NCBI GenBank assembly: GCA_032622095.1
Contig: CP136069.1
Coordinates: 84,032,958-84,096,957 of the forward strand
Length of the DNA: 64,000 nt
Source: Siphonodentalium dalli
Taxonomy: Eukaryota; Mollusca; Scaphopoda; Gadilida; Siphonodentaliidae
Direction of reading: 5' to 3'
The notes beneath the pieces are model-generated. The model did not search any database and was not told the DNA's origin. It saw nothing but the letters and a program-made list of their open reading frames with translations. Shown here piece by piece: positions 23,301 through 31,886 of the stretch (within the stretch, counting starts at the first letter, position 1; each line of letters begins with the position of its first letter). Made by a program: the position numbers and the translations under genes.

Positions 23301-23689
23301 TTAATTAGTCATTTTTCGATTTTACCTATTAATTAGTCTACCGATACTGATGCACACCAATTGGCCACCGAAAATGAGACACAGCATCTCTGATGCCACC
23401 TCTTGTATAATTTCTGACTTGAGGGAAAACTGTTGTGAATATATCTCATGTTATGGTCTTGATTGACATACAGTCTGGCATGCGGGAACCCTTCAGTCGG
23501 TAATAGTATTCTTTCTTCTTACTTCAGATGATTGCTGTTGCGGTAGCCGTAGGTTTCTATGGTTCCTGGGTCTACTACCTCACATTCAAGAGAAGTTATG
23601 TCATCGGAATTATTGTCGCAGGCAGTTTGTGGATGACAAACACTGTTCTTGGACATTTATCAGCAAAAAATAAGTACAAGTACTTCTGA
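5190..23689 (+). CDS. Gene A: multi-pass membrane protein, five exons visible, 5' end missing
   Basis: Five exons (5190-5333, 6377-6457, 8590-8781, 17228-17377, 23528-23689) join in phase 0 with AG acceptors and GT donors, giving 242 codons before TGA at 23687-23689. Hydrophobic stretches in exons 1, 3, 4 and 5 suggest about six membrane helices in the visible part. The product ends in a basic KNKYKYF tail. No start methionine context or signal peptide is visible before exon 1, so upstream exons probably lie left of the window. Exon 1 resembles exon 4 (D..H....R..A, then ARIV at the exon end), implying a duplicated four-helix unit. The layout (helix ending in PDW, then an R.G.. helix, then ARIV helix) vaguely recalls small four-helix proteins of the TP53I11/DUF4345 kind; that is a weak guess. 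A paralogue lies inverted at 56819-62546. An AATAAA at 24160 could be a poly(A) signal but is far from the stop. Confidence 0.75.
6110..6254. mobile_element. TA family hairpin MITE, copy 2, left arm deleted
   Basis: Starts CAGTAATTCCCTAAATAATC, jumps to the central TCTCAGTGAGAGCT and then has the full right arm ending TTAGGGCATTA. Lies in the intron between gene A exons 1 and 2. Confidence 0.75.
6377..6457 (+). CDS. Gene A exon 2 (27 codons)
   Basis: Preceded by TTTCAG and followed by GTGAGT. Phase 0 reads GLAFATLNEVYCHSTFGSRS and onwards to SEF. It continues the ARIV end of exon 1 in the same way exon 5 (MIAVAVAVGFYGSW) continues exon 4, so it probably encodes part of a third helix. Short and without a visible gene B counterpart, so less certain than exons 3 to 5. 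Confidence 0.55.
6591..6873. mobile_element. TTAA family b double-hairpin MITE, copy 1
   Basis: Begins TTAACCCTTTCATGACAGGA and ends in GGTTAA, with two internal hairpins whose arms contain GCATTCTCTTATATATG and ATATATAAGAGAATGC. CCC...GGG ends next to TTAA fit piggyBac-type MITEs. Its right TTAA (6870-6873) is also the left TTAA of the next element. Confidence 0.75.
6874..7212 (-). mobile_element. TTAA family e element, copy 1
   Basis: Reverse complement starts AGTGATGTGAAACACTCGGC and ends ACATAATATGTCT-like sequence, flanked by TTAA at 6870-6873 and 7213-7216. Matches copies at 46381 and 51145. Confidence 0.65.
7217..8589. other. Intron of gene A, no assigned repeat
   Basis: No exon recognised. 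Contains a GGCCTCCCATAAATATAAAT segment (about 7711) that resembles the flank of the 18-mer arrays, and an inverted pair TATATTTCAAATATAGAG near 8150. Short open frames on the minus strand at 7790-8160 look like chance. Confidence 0.4.
8590..8781 (+). CDS. Gene A exon 3 (64 codons)
   Basis: Acceptor TTTACAG, donor GTAAAG. Encodes HRYNILPFHIIWLLCSIYQA, a polar segment with RIEDWGGYTEMNNRL, and a second helix ending YALPDW. The gene B exon at 62355-62546 has the same length and about 54 of 64 identical residues; the first 45 codons are almost identical and differences pile up in the second helix. About 60 bp of upstream intron is also conserved between the copies. Confidence 0.9.
8871..9099. 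repeat. Family D palindromic repeat (CATTTGCAGAATGAGG), copy 1
   Basis: CATTTGCAGAATGAGGTCCC, a GGTGATGCT/AGCATCACC inverted pair, and ACCTCATTCTG leading to GCTTCAACTGCTATGGGAGA. Same layout at 14839, 56441 and 61086. Confidence 0.7.
9100..10767. other. Intron of gene A, mostly unassigned
   Basis: No exon seen. A hairpin lies at 9787-9866 (arms GTGTGTTATT / AATAACACAC around GGATATGGCGCCATATCC). Open frames at 10018-10287 overlap on both strands and show no family features. Confidence 0.4.
9787..9866. repeat. Short hairpin around GGATATGGCGCCATATCC
   Basis: An 18-bp perfect palindrome extended by ATGAATATAGT...ACTACATTCAT arms with a few mismatches. Confidence 0.65.
10776..11951. mobile_element. 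hAT-like element, 1176 bp
   Basis: Ends TAGAGGTGCCACGATTA and TAATCGTGGCACCCCTA. Exact 8-bp flanking duplication GTTATTAA at 10768-10775 and 11952-11959. Subterminal ATCGATTAATCG repeats at both ends. 8-bp duplication and TAGRGGTG ends are typical of hAT. No transposase seen. Confidence 0.85.
12392..12667. mobile_element. TTAA family c hairpin MITE, copy 1
   Basis: TTAA (12388-12391) then CCCTTTCTATACTGAATGG; right end AGTATAGAAATGG then TTAA (12668-12671). Central hairpin AATAAGTTCAACAAA / TTTGTTGAACTTATT. Confidence 0.75.
12707..12914. repeat. Long hairpin, likely MITE
   Basis: Arms TTAATTGTGTGTACTTAACT... and ...TATTTACACTCAACTTCC with inner arms TTGGTCTGACATTTTATGTG / CACATAAAATTGTCAGACCA. 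No copy elsewhere in the window. Confidence 0.65.
13928..14300 (+). repeat. CTGACCTGAG-headed repeat with about 156-bp subunits
   Basis: Head TAGCTGACCTGAGACGAAGT, GTCCGTCCGTCCGTC run, then two units with TTCATATTTGGTRTGRRGGT spaced 156 bp (14053 and 14209) and GGACCATAACTA-like text. Same class, inverted, at 60636-60975 and 61935-62293. Helitron-like origin is possible. Confidence 0.6.
14839..15236. repeat. Family D palindromic repeat, copy 2
   Basis: CATTTGTAGAATGAGGTTCC to CTTCAGACACACTG, with GCTAGCATCACC and ACCTCATTCTGCTTAGGCCT inside. Nested in the 3.8-kb hAT-like element. Confidence 0.7.
15237..16838. other. Interior of the hAT-like element, unassigned
   Basis: Fragments of the GTCCGTCC / TTATATTTGGTATG repeat class at about 15350-15730. 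The overlapping open frames at 15286-15538 are translations of it. No transposase domain recognised. Confidence 0.4.
16865..17170. mobile_element. TA family hairpin MITE, copy 3, compound
   Basis: TACAGTGATGCCCTAAATAA ... TTTAGGGCATTACTGTA. Here the left arm occurs twice (16910 and 17005) around an extra centre, giving a three-arm structure. Confidence 0.75.
17228..17377 (+). CDS. Gene A exon 4 (50 codons)
   Basis: Acceptor TATTCAG, donor GTAAGA. Contains IEKPDAMHMFAVRFGAS, a helix ending ANAMLCGRS, and a conserved loop FLATEDKKAILTARIV. About 41 of 50 residues match the gene B exon at 58548-58697. The loop is unchanged between copies while helix residues differ. Confidence 0.9.
17396..18380. 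mobile_element. Tigger/pogo-like DNA transposon, 985 bp, defective
   Basis: Ends CAGTAAAACCTGTCCAAACC and GGTTTGGAGAGGTTTTACTG, flanked by TA (17394-17395, 18381-18382). Such CAGTAAAACCT ends and TA targets are typical of the pogo/Tigger branch of Tc1/mariner. The outer 60 bp carry CGGTTTAGAG/CGGTTTATAG subrepeats. Inserted 16 bp downstream of gene A exon 4. Confidence 0.75.
18029..18301 (+). pseudogene. Possible pogo/Tigger transposase N-terminal remnant
   Basis: A 91-codon frame inside the Tigger-like element starting MNEPSQKRQLRVECIDQKFK. The KR......K...I pattern recalls the start of CENP-B/psq-type helix-turn-helix domains found in pogo-family transposases. No DDE catalytic region follows and the rest of the frame is not recognisable, so at best this is a broken fragment. 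Confidence 0.35.
18383..19165. other. Intron of gene A, unassigned
   Basis: No exon or repeat boundary found. Open frames at 18553-19217 are short, AT-rich and without family features. Confidence 0.4.
19174..21202. mobile_element. hAT-like element, 2029 bp
   Basis: Ends TAGGGCCCTGCGAAC and ATTCGCAGGGCCCTA with exact 8-bp duplication GTGGTACC (19166-19173, 21203-21210). Subterminal GAACCGAA / TTCGGTTCG-type repeats within 100 bp of each end. No transposase recognised inside. Confidence 0.85.
21277..21488. mobile_element. TA family hairpin MITE, copy 4
   Basis: AGTAATGCCCTAAGTAATCG ... CTTAGGGCATTACTGTA; near-perfect arms around CTCTCACAGAGCT. Confidence 0.8.
22369..23330 (+). repeat. Five-unit 160-bp tandem array with hairpin head
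   Basis: Head AGTCGAGTTTTTTTCCAAAA continuing to CTCGACT, then GC-rich GGCGGGCGGGCGGC. Units start at TTAGCGCGATAACTTCAACA at about 22551, 22711, 22871, 23031 and 23191, spacing 160 bp, each with AAATTTGGTATATAGGTGTC and GAGTTATGGCCCTTAATTAG. Matches the design of bivalve pearl/Helentron elements that carry about 160-bp core repeats. Just upstream of gene A's last exon. Confidence 0.75.
23528..23689 (+). CDS. Gene A terminal exon (53 codons plus stop)
   Basis: Acceptor ACTTCAG, phase 0. Encodes MIAVAVAVGFYGSWVYYLTF, KRS, a last helix around IIVAGSLWMTNTVLG, then SAKNKYKYF and TGA. The gene B exon has identical length, with about 35 of 53 identical residues; the most divergent block is the last helix. 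Confidence 0.9.
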   Translation: MIAVAVAVGFYGSWVYYLTFKRSYVIGIIVAGSLWMTNTVLGHLSAKNKYKYF

Positions 23690-24237
23690 AAATCACCGGA
23701 GAAAAATGGACGCTCACATTGGCTCTTTAGTAGTCCAAGTTTCCTTTGATGTAGACCAACTATTGAAATCGGTAGGGATAATATTGGTTGATGTTAAAAG
23801 TGCGAGTGCCTTACAGTTCTATAGCGGACTTGATGCACAGATCCAGTGATTGTTTTTTTCGTTCATTTTAATTTACTTTATCATACAAATCAATACAAAA
23901 TTTATCGGAGAGAGTGATATCTTGCAGTCATAATGATTTATTATAATCTAATATTTATGTTAAATTACGCACATAATATGCCATATAATTACGCTCAGAC
24001 AGACCCGAACTGTTATCAAGTCGCGAGGTCAAATGAGTTTGTATTCTTTTGAAATTATGTAAACATTGTGATAAAATATATTTTTCACATTAAATTACTA
24101 CTTTCAGTTGGCAACTCTTGTGGAGTTCTGAACAAATATAATGTTTTCTATTTTTTTTAAATAAACCGGGTTACATTCACAGTGGTGACATTTTATTAGT
24201 GTCATTTGGTGATTTTTAGATCAGCAGTACTTTCCAC
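23690..24237. other. Downstream of gene A; relative of the 51.6-52.4 kb element interior
   Basis: AT-rich. 23920-24110 (ATGTTAAATTACGCACATAA, GAGGTCAAATGAGTTTGTAT, AAATTATGTAAACATTGTGA) is a diverged match to parts of 51660-51720 and 52315-52410. Confidence 0.45.
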
Positions 24238-24241
24238 TTAA

Positions 24242-24498
24242 CCCTTCCATGACTGGAGCTTCCTGATATTTTGCGAAAATCCTGTGCCAATGCATTCTCT
24301 TATATATGCGAGTCTCCCACATAGGGAGCCTTGCATATATAAGAGAATGCATTGGCCTAACAATATTTACATTCATGTTAGAAGCCAGTGCATTCTCTTA
24401 TAGATGCAAGGCTCTCTGAGGGAGACTCGCATATATAAGAGAATGCGCTGTCCTAGGATCTTTAATGCTATACCAGCATTGATCCCATCATGAAAGGG
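24242..24498. mobile_element. TTAA family b double-hairpin MITE, copy 2
   Basis: TTAA (24238-24241), CCCTTCCATGACTGGAGCTT at the left, ATCATGAAAGGG at the right, TTAA (24499-24502). Two hairpins with TCTCTTATATATGCGAGTCT. Confidence 0.85.
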
Positions 24499-24651
24499 TT
24501 AAAGTCTGCAATAGAATAGTAAGGCAACTGCACTTTGACTTGCAGTATTATCCCTACCGTTTTCACTAGCTGGTTTACGTCAAGGATACTTGGACTTTCT
24601 ATTTAGCTGATAGTCCTTCAATCCTGTATTTTTCTTCAGTACTTCTTACAT

Positions 24652-25607
24652 TAGGACCCTGCGAATAATCTATATTTGGTTTATTATTCAATTTGACCTA
24701 GATATTCGATTCAACTTTTAAACATCGAATAGTTATTTTGAATACATCATATTTGTCACTGTGAAAGTGAGGCAAATGTCAGTAATCATTTTAAGTTTTA
24801 ACACCCACACGACTTTAATATACATAAGTGTTACATGTAGATCTAAGATCTAAATGGTAGATAAAAGTGTATTTGTTTTCTTAAAATATGCTGTCCATCC
24901 TTTATCTAACACGACCACAGCAATTGCTGCAAACAACCTGTGACAATTTAGCAATTTTAGAAAAAAGAAAGTTGGTCTATTTCAACTACACTTTACAATT
25001 CAGTTGAACAGAATGTCACATTTCTATGTGCACTATATATTTCTATCAATGTATACAAGTGGTACACACATTGTCGGAAATCCAGTGTTCGTTTTGACAG
25101 TGTAGGAACATATTTGCAACAACCTCTGATCAAACACCAGACTCAATTTAAAGGAAGCCGTGAGCATAACATTAACTGTAATGATCTGTGTCCAATTCAA
25201 AACTCCACCTTTTGTCATAAATTGATGGATGAGGAAATTCCATTTTGTGATGTCCTTCAGAAGTTTAATTTTGTTGAAAATGCTTCACAACAGATTTCCG
25301 TAAATAATATGCGTGAGAAATAAAGTTCTTTACAATTTCTTTACCATATGTTTGCCCTAATTGGTGAAATAATATCCTCAGTAAATTCACCAGTCATGCA
25401 ACAGCCGCGATGTGTTTTGTTTTAACATATAGTTTAGTTATAGCAACACTGCAACAGAAACAGGAAAAATATACCTGGTAATAAAGGCCTATACCATTTA
25501 TTGCGGCTGCCAATACTATGAAATATTTAATTCAATTTCGAATTTCTGAAGAGTTTGATTATTTGAAATTTGATTCGAGTGAAAAAAGTGATATTCGCAG
25601 AGCCCTG
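24652..25607. mobile_element. hAT-like element, degraded ends, 956 bp
   Basis: TAGGACCCTGCGAATA at the left and TATTCGCAGAGCCCTG at the right, similar to the ends of the element at 19174. Flanks TCTTACAT and TATTACAT are a 7/8 match for an 8-bp duplication. Open frame 25114-25323 is unrecognised. Confidence 0.55.
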
Positions 25608-26363
25608 TATTACATACATTATAGAGTGTTGTTTGGTGTTCCATATTCATACAAACATATCACTTCATATCATTATGTCATCTATCCAACATCTAAGTGC
25701 ATATTCATATCAAAATGTAGCTATTGGGTATACAAAACAATCCATCCATGACTAATTTGAACAAATATCTGTTTCATGCGTCGATACCATCAACTTTGCC
25801 AATGCCAATTGCAAATTGTAATTTGTTTTCATCAATACACCTGCATGATAATTACGTTTTATATGATTGGTATAATGTTGGACAATCGCAGCAAACGAAA
25901 TACCTCTATTCATAGACATGCTACTTTCACTGCCAAAATATATTAGATATCATTCTTTTCACCATCTAGTTATTCTATTACATGTACTCTAAATGTATTA
26001 TGTATTATTAACCATTATATCATAATTCATTATTTTATATCCCGATGTCATAATAACCATTCCAGATGATGTGTGTCTGACACGGAATTAGACAATTTAA
26101 AATCATTGGAACTTTCGTTGCTTAGCTTGTTATTCTAATTTGACATTTAGTGCATTGCATAAACAATTTACTGTGTATTGATTTCCACAGTGGTGAAAGC
26201 TGATTAAATTATTATGGCTGCTACAATGTCATCAACTACTTGTGATAACAAACATAACTGTGCCTTCAGCTTCCAATAAATATTAAATAATAACAGATGC
26301 CAAGGGAAATGTGTTCCTCCGCAAACATTCTTTGTTATCTTCAGAAGAAAATGAATGATGGTA
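25608..26363. other. Unassigned AT-rich stretch
   Basis: No coding or repeat feature recognised. Confidence 0.4.
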
Positions 26364-26580
26364 CTACAGTAATGCCCAATGTATATGACCCTTTAACCAC
26401 AACAGAATTATGGGGAAATTTTCAGGATTTAGTCGGAAATATGGCTTGCTGCCATTCATCAGAAAGCTCTCGCTGAGAGCTTTATGATGAATGGCAGCAA
26501 TCCATACTTCCGACTAAATCCTGAAAAATTTCCCATAATTCTGCTGTGGATAAAGGGTCATATACTTTGGGCATTACTAT
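26364..26580. mobile_element. TA family hairpin MITE, copy 5
   Basis: TACAGTAATGCCCAATGTAT ... ACTTTGGGCATTACTATA, with outer arms of the GTATATGACCC subtype. Confidence 0.8.
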
Positions 26581-26987
26581 AATTGTTAGAGATCAACCAA
26601 CATTTACTCATGAGATCTCAAACTGTTCATCACCATACCTCTCTATATATTTTTTTGCCATGCCATATATTATTGGTTGCAGCATGTTTGAATCGTTTGT
26701 TGATATATACTTCATTTGTTGTTACATGTTGTTTTGATTGATAACTATTTATTGTTATTTAGAGTGATCTGTCTTTTCATTTTTATTTTCATAAATTCTG
26801 GCAATTTAAGATCTACATTTTATTTGTCTAAACATTCTAGAATAGTAGTCTTTATTTCTTAAAGATGGTCTATCTCTTCCGGCCCACAATTACAACAACA
26901 TTAATTTTATAAATCTCGATTTCAAGACTACAAATAGCTATTTTGCGAATAAAATACAGTGGTCAGATGCTGATAGCCCATTTATAT

Positions 26988-27264
26988 GGGAGCTGCGTGG
27001 TCCAGTGGTTAGCACATCATATTTCGTGTCAGGTTGTGACCCTTGAGCAAGGTTACACGTACTGTATCTGTTTTGCACCACTCATGCATTGAAAGGATAC
27101 ATGATTATGAGCAGTGAAAGCAGTGGCTGTATTTCCCCCTTAACCCGGGGAGCAGTAGAAGGTTACTGAGTGTTCAGGCTCATCAGGGTAATAATTGTTC
27201 CACACATTGAAATGGGGGTACCTGTAGAATGTGTGTAATAAATGGATCTATTATTATTATTAGA
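26988..27264 (+). mobile_element. tRNA-derived SINE-like element
   Basis: GGGAGCTGCGTGGTCCAGTG continues GTTAGCAC; TGGTCCAGTGG fits a pol III A box (TRGYNNAGNGG). Then ACCCTTGAGCAAGG, a phrase common in animal tRNA-SINEs, and a tail of ATT repeats (27250-27264). The B box is degraded. Confidence 0.55.
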
Positions 27265-27700
27265 TTATATACACAAGAAAAACACACTCCATAGTTAATA
27301 TCGATAACCCACATGCTCTGTTTATTTTGATGTTGCGTTTTTTCGTTCGTATCATTTTCACAACACAATCATCATTTTACAGGGCTGCATGGTGTTACCG
27401 CGTATGAGAGCGTTTGTATTCTCATATAGAAGAATAGAAAAAAATATGCCAAAAGCAAAAAACAAAGATGCAAGAGGTACCCCAGGTTGAGTCTGGGATA
27501 CTTGGCACCCCACACCAAGGGTGCGGTCTTGCATTCACCGAGGACAAGAAAGTGTCAATGTTAGATATTCCAGACAGTAGACCTGACAGTAGAAATCAGG
27601 GATAAAAAACAAGACATGGGCATGAAAGACATCTCAATCAACCCAAATGGGACGCAAACACATAGTATATAATAGTATATATATATATATGATAACATTA
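27265..27700. other. Unassigned stretch
   Basis: Contains a short TATATATATA run at about 27675-27690. No gene recognised. Confidence 0.4.
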
Positions 27701-28110
27701 TTCGGGGTTACCGGATTGAAACAAAATTTGGTATGTGAGTTTATGAGCTCCAAATACAGGTCAAGTTCGAATATGGGTTCGGTCCGCCCAATTTTGCCAG
27801 CGTTATGGTCCTTGTCAACTTAGAATTTGCCGATTATTTTGGTTTCCCGATGATAACTTTAGTATTTGTAATCTGATTTTTCTTAAAGTTGGTATGTGGG
27901 TTAACCACATGAAGATACAGGTCAAGTTTGAATTTGGGTTTGGTCCTCCCAGTTTTGCCGGAGTTATGGTCCCTGTCGACTTAAAATTTGCCGATAATTT
28001 AGGTTTCCGGATGATAACTTTACTTTTAGTTATCTGATTGTTTTTGAATTCAACTGAATCTCTTGACATTTGGTATGTGGTTCAAATTTCTGAAGACAAA
28101 GGCCAAATTT
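27700..28110 (+). repeat. Tandem repeat, about 161-bp unit, 2.5 copies
   Basis: TTGGTATGTGRGTT recurs at about 27728 and 27889 and diverged at about 28071, with ACAGGTCAAGTTCGAAT, TTTTGCC and GTTATGGTCC. An inverted single unit is at 52840-53000. Confidence 0.7.
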
Positions 28111-28284
28111 GAATTTTGAATTCTGATGAATTTAAAAAAAATGCTAACCTTATAAAAAGCCACCTTTTTGGGTCAGCGACCATTTATTTTCTTAATATTA
28201 AATTTTTTTGGATTGTCTGTATGATAACAACAGAACAAGCCACCTCTTTGACAGTATATATATATTGCCACCTAGTCTCTTTAA

Positions 28285-28358
28285 CAAATTCACTGCCGAC
28301 TACGAGTTATCTCATACTTTTTGAATGTAAATATGAATAGGCATCGGCAGTGAATGTG
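28285..28358. mobile_element. Very short TTAA-bounded hairpin, 74 bp
   Basis: TTAA (28281-28284), CAAATTCACTGCCGA ... TCGGCAGTGAATGTG, TTAA (28359-28362). Its right TTAA is the left edge of the next element. Confidence 0.6.
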
Positions 28359-28362
28359 TTAA

Positions 28363-29753
28363 AAGGCCGACAATAATCTTATCAGATTTGCTTCTCTAGA
28401 ATTCCCATTCAGATCACATTTCTCTATTAATGGGATTCCCACCTAACCATTGATTATAGCGGCTGCTATGCAAATTCATTGGTTGTGACGTAACAGATAA
28501 TTACAAGGCGGATTCCAGTCTCTTTAACTGTTTGGAGAGTATTCATAACGTCATATACAGGACGTCATGCATGAGTTTAACGTCAACGTCATAGCAATAA
28601 TTATTTACAAATTTGGGTCAAAATGGTCCAATAATTCGTTTTAATTGATGTCTATTTTCTGTTTACGTGTTCTAGCATAATCTATTGCACTTATACATTG
28701 GGACATTATAATATTAATCAACATATCTCCTATACAATTCATTTATAAATCAGATGATTTAATTGAAGTTATGTCTACATAAAAATGACACTTCCTGAAA
28801 CAACATATATGTCGTTCCACTTGCGAACCATATGGCAACATATATGTCATTCTTCTCGCCAAAGGGTTAAAAAGCTGATGACAATTACACAGCTTCATGA
28901 TTGTTTATATTTAAATTACGAGAACAGAGGTCAATGACATGTTGACAATTTTCCCACGCATTGCGAAACACGACAAATTTTATAATGGAGAATACATGTG
29001 ATATATTCATAATTGAATGCGATCAAAATTACTCATCGCAATCTAGGAGACATTATCTTTGACTTTTATCAGGCAGCGATATTTATTACTGATTATTTGT
29101 TCGCATCCTGTTGCTTATATAACTACTATACATTTATTGCATTGTTTCGAGGTGAATATTAACTTCCAAGGGTTGATAAATTATCAGAGGTTGACAATTT
29201 TCCCACGCATTGCGAAACACGACAAATTTTATAACGTTGACATGTTATGAAATGCATTCTCTTATATATGGGAGTCTCCCATATAAGAGAATACATTGAA
29301 CTAATAATATTTACCATGACCTTGTAAACCAGTGCATTCTCTTATATTATGATATACCAACGTTATCAAGCCACATTAGGCCTGAAACGCACCACCCCGT
29401 GTATATATGGGCATGGCTTGGAAAATCCAGGGATTTACAATTCCTATTAATAACTCATGATGTCGTGTGACTTGTTATTAACCCGTCTTGCCTATTTATA
29501 GCACAATCCAGTAGATATCATGATTTATCAACTTATTTTCCATGTGATTTAGTACGGGACTTTTAGAAGAAAGTTTATGATCATATAATAATACTAAATA
29601 TTTTGATTCACAAACAGTTACTGCACCAGGCATGCACTCCATATTTGGAAACAATTTATTATGTTTTCTTGGGGAAAGCCCTGTCGCCCTAGAAATAGGA
29701 TCTGAATAAAAACTCTATAGAGACTTAAATCTGATAAGATTAATGTCGGTTTT
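28363..29753. mobile_element. TTAA family d relative, about 1.39 kb
   Basis: Left AAGGCCGACAATAATCTTAT, then CAGATTT; right AAATCTGATAAGATTAATGT then CGGTTTTC. The inverted repeats are about 28 bp. Left flank TTAA; right flank degraded to CTAA. Contains a 44-bp direct duplication (about 28939 and 29187) and a fragment of family b (29251-29350). Confidence 0.55.
29251..29350. repeat. TTAA family b fragment
   Basis: AATGCATTCTCTTATATATG hairpin core and half of the second hairpin only, no CCC/GGG ends. Confidence 0.7.
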
Positions 29754-29754
29754 C

Positions 29755-29999
29755 TAACCGTTCCATGACTGGACCTTCCTGAAATTTTGCGAAAACCTGT
29801 GCCAATGCATTCTCTTATATATGGGAGTCTCCCATATAAGAGAATACATTGATTTAATAATATTTACCTTGACCTTGTAAACCAGTGTATTCTCTTATAT
29901 ATGCAAGGCTCCCTGTGGTAGACTCGCATATATAAGATAATGCACTGGCACAGGATCTTTAACGCTGCACCAGCGCAGCTCCCATTATGAAAGGGTTAA
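29755..29999. mobile_element. TTAA family b double-hairpin MITE, copy 3
   Basis: CTAACCGTTCCATGACTGGA left, ATTATGAAAGGGTTAA right; two hairpins with TCTCTTATATATG arms. Confidence 0.8.
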
Positions 30000-30204
30000 A
30001 GAGACTGATATATTACCACTATCCTACTTCCTGAATCCTTGACATACTTTGTAGGCAACATTTATATAAAATTTTAGTGTGCTGTGTCATTCATACTTCT
30101 CATTATTGCTATTTGTATTATTAAAATTGCTATAATTATTCCATGTATCTTGCCAGTTGTATGCATTTGCTATTAGCTGTTCATATATTGCTTTGCTTTG
30201 TCAT

Positions 30205-30421
30205 TACAGTAATGCCCAAAGTAATTGACCACTTAACCACAGCAGAATTATGGGTAATTTTTCAGGATTTAGTCGGAAATATGGCTTGTTGCCATTCATT
30301 GGAAAGCTCTCACCGAGAGCTTTCCGATGAATGGCAACAAGCCATATTTCCAACTAAATCCTGAAAAATTACCCATAATTCTGCTGTGGTTAAGTGGTCA
30401 ATTACTTTGGGCATTACTGTA
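30205..30421. mobile_element. TA family hairpin MITE, copy 6
   Basis: TACAGTAATGCCCAAAGTAA ... CTTTGGGCATTACTGTA, nearly perfect palindrome around CTCTCACCGAGAG. Confidence 0.85.
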
Positions 30422-30493
30422 TCTACTAGTCTTGTTTCCTGCAGCCTTGAGTACCACCATAGATGAAATAAATTGTAACTTCACCTTCTCATA

Positions 30494-31077
30494 TAGACCA
30501 AGTCTTCTCGGTCCACAACAGCTTGGGATATCAGTTGGGATTATGCTGTTTTTGGTCTGAGTCCCGCCAGTTGCTCTTCTATAATGGTGTTTAATTCAAA
30601 ATACATGCTACACATACACATTGAGCCCTGGCAATTACTTAAACCACTGAATGTGATTAATTATCTGACATGTCAGCGATTAATCTGTCTTTAAAATGAT
30701 ATATCATTTATCGTGATAGAAAAAGGTATAGTAATTATATAATTGTTTAATGTATTATTTACATGCATTTTATGATAGCACGACAAATCAAAATTCACTG
30801 GAAAACAAGGCTTTGTTTACTTATAAATCTTGTTGCTTTGGCATTTAATGGACCTCGGATATATGCATGTTCGATATCATCATGCTTGCAAAAGGCTGCT
30901 ATCTGTGTTCATGTACACAAAGCTTCCATTTGACATAATCCGAAGACATACAAGCAAGATAACTCCCTTCTGGGCATAAAGTCCATCATAGAAGAGTAAA
31001 GAGATGGGACTCTGTCCAAAAACAGCATAATCCCAACCAATATCCCAAGCTGTTGTGGACCGAGAAGACTTGGTCTA
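30494..31077. mobile_element. Element with 9-bp target duplication, 584 bp (Mutator-like by duplication size)
   Basis: Ends TAGACCAAGTCTTCTCGG and CCGAGAAGACTTGGTCTA; the inverted repeats extend about 75 bp (CAACAGCTTGGGATATC, GATTATGCTGTTTTTGG). Exact 9-bp flanks CTTCTCATA at 30485-30493 and 31078-31086. Related ends on the element at 51463. No protein seen. Confidence 0.8.
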
Positions 31078-31280
31078 CTTCTCATATTATAATGTCATAC
31101 TGTCAAAACTACTTTGACCTGAGTGTAACGAAAATTTATACGATTCCATATGGACATGAGTTTGCAAATCCTTAATTCTGATCATACTAATACATATTGG
31201 AGGATAACCTTTATTTGTATTTTGTGGATTTCAGTGATAACTTGAATTGTGTTGTCAAACTGAAACAGATAAGATGATTA

Positions 31281-31639
31281 TTAACCCTTTCATGATGGAA
31301 ACTTCCTGAATTTTTGCGAAAACCCTGTGCCAATGCATTCTCTTATTATATGCGAGTCGACCATAGATCACCTCATATATAAGAGAATGCATTGGCCTAA
31401 CAAATTTTATATTATTTTTTATAATTTTTAAAAAATGTAAGAAAAAATGAAAAACATGATAACAAAAAAAGATAAAAAATTGTTAAAGAATGTAAGAAAA
31501 AAATTATAAAAAATTGTTAGGCCAATTCATTCTCTTATATATGTGAGGCGACCTATGGTCAACTCGCATATATAAGAGAATGCATTGGCACAGGGTTTTT
31601 AATGTTGCGCCAGCGCAGCTCCCATCATGAAAGGGTTCA
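31281..31639. mobile_element. TTAA family b double-hairpin MITE, copy 4
   Basis: TTAACCCTTTCATGATGGAA ... ATGAAAGGGTTCAA. The region between hairpins is low-complexity AAAAAATG/TGTAAGAAAAAA. Confidence 0.8.
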
Positions 31640-31886
31640 AATGTGACAAGAATATACAACACATGGCTCGTTGATACAAAAGAATGGAAATATTTTGCTT
31701 GTGCAAAATACACCTTATACATCTGACATTTGTGTGTGATAGGTCATTGTAACCAGTCATTAGTTTAACATTAATAATCATGTATTTACGTATTTTTATA
31801 TTTTATATACCGATGATACCTTTTGATGTCGGATATCTCAATAAATTTTCTAAAAAGTCATGCTTCATTGAATTTATAAACCATAA

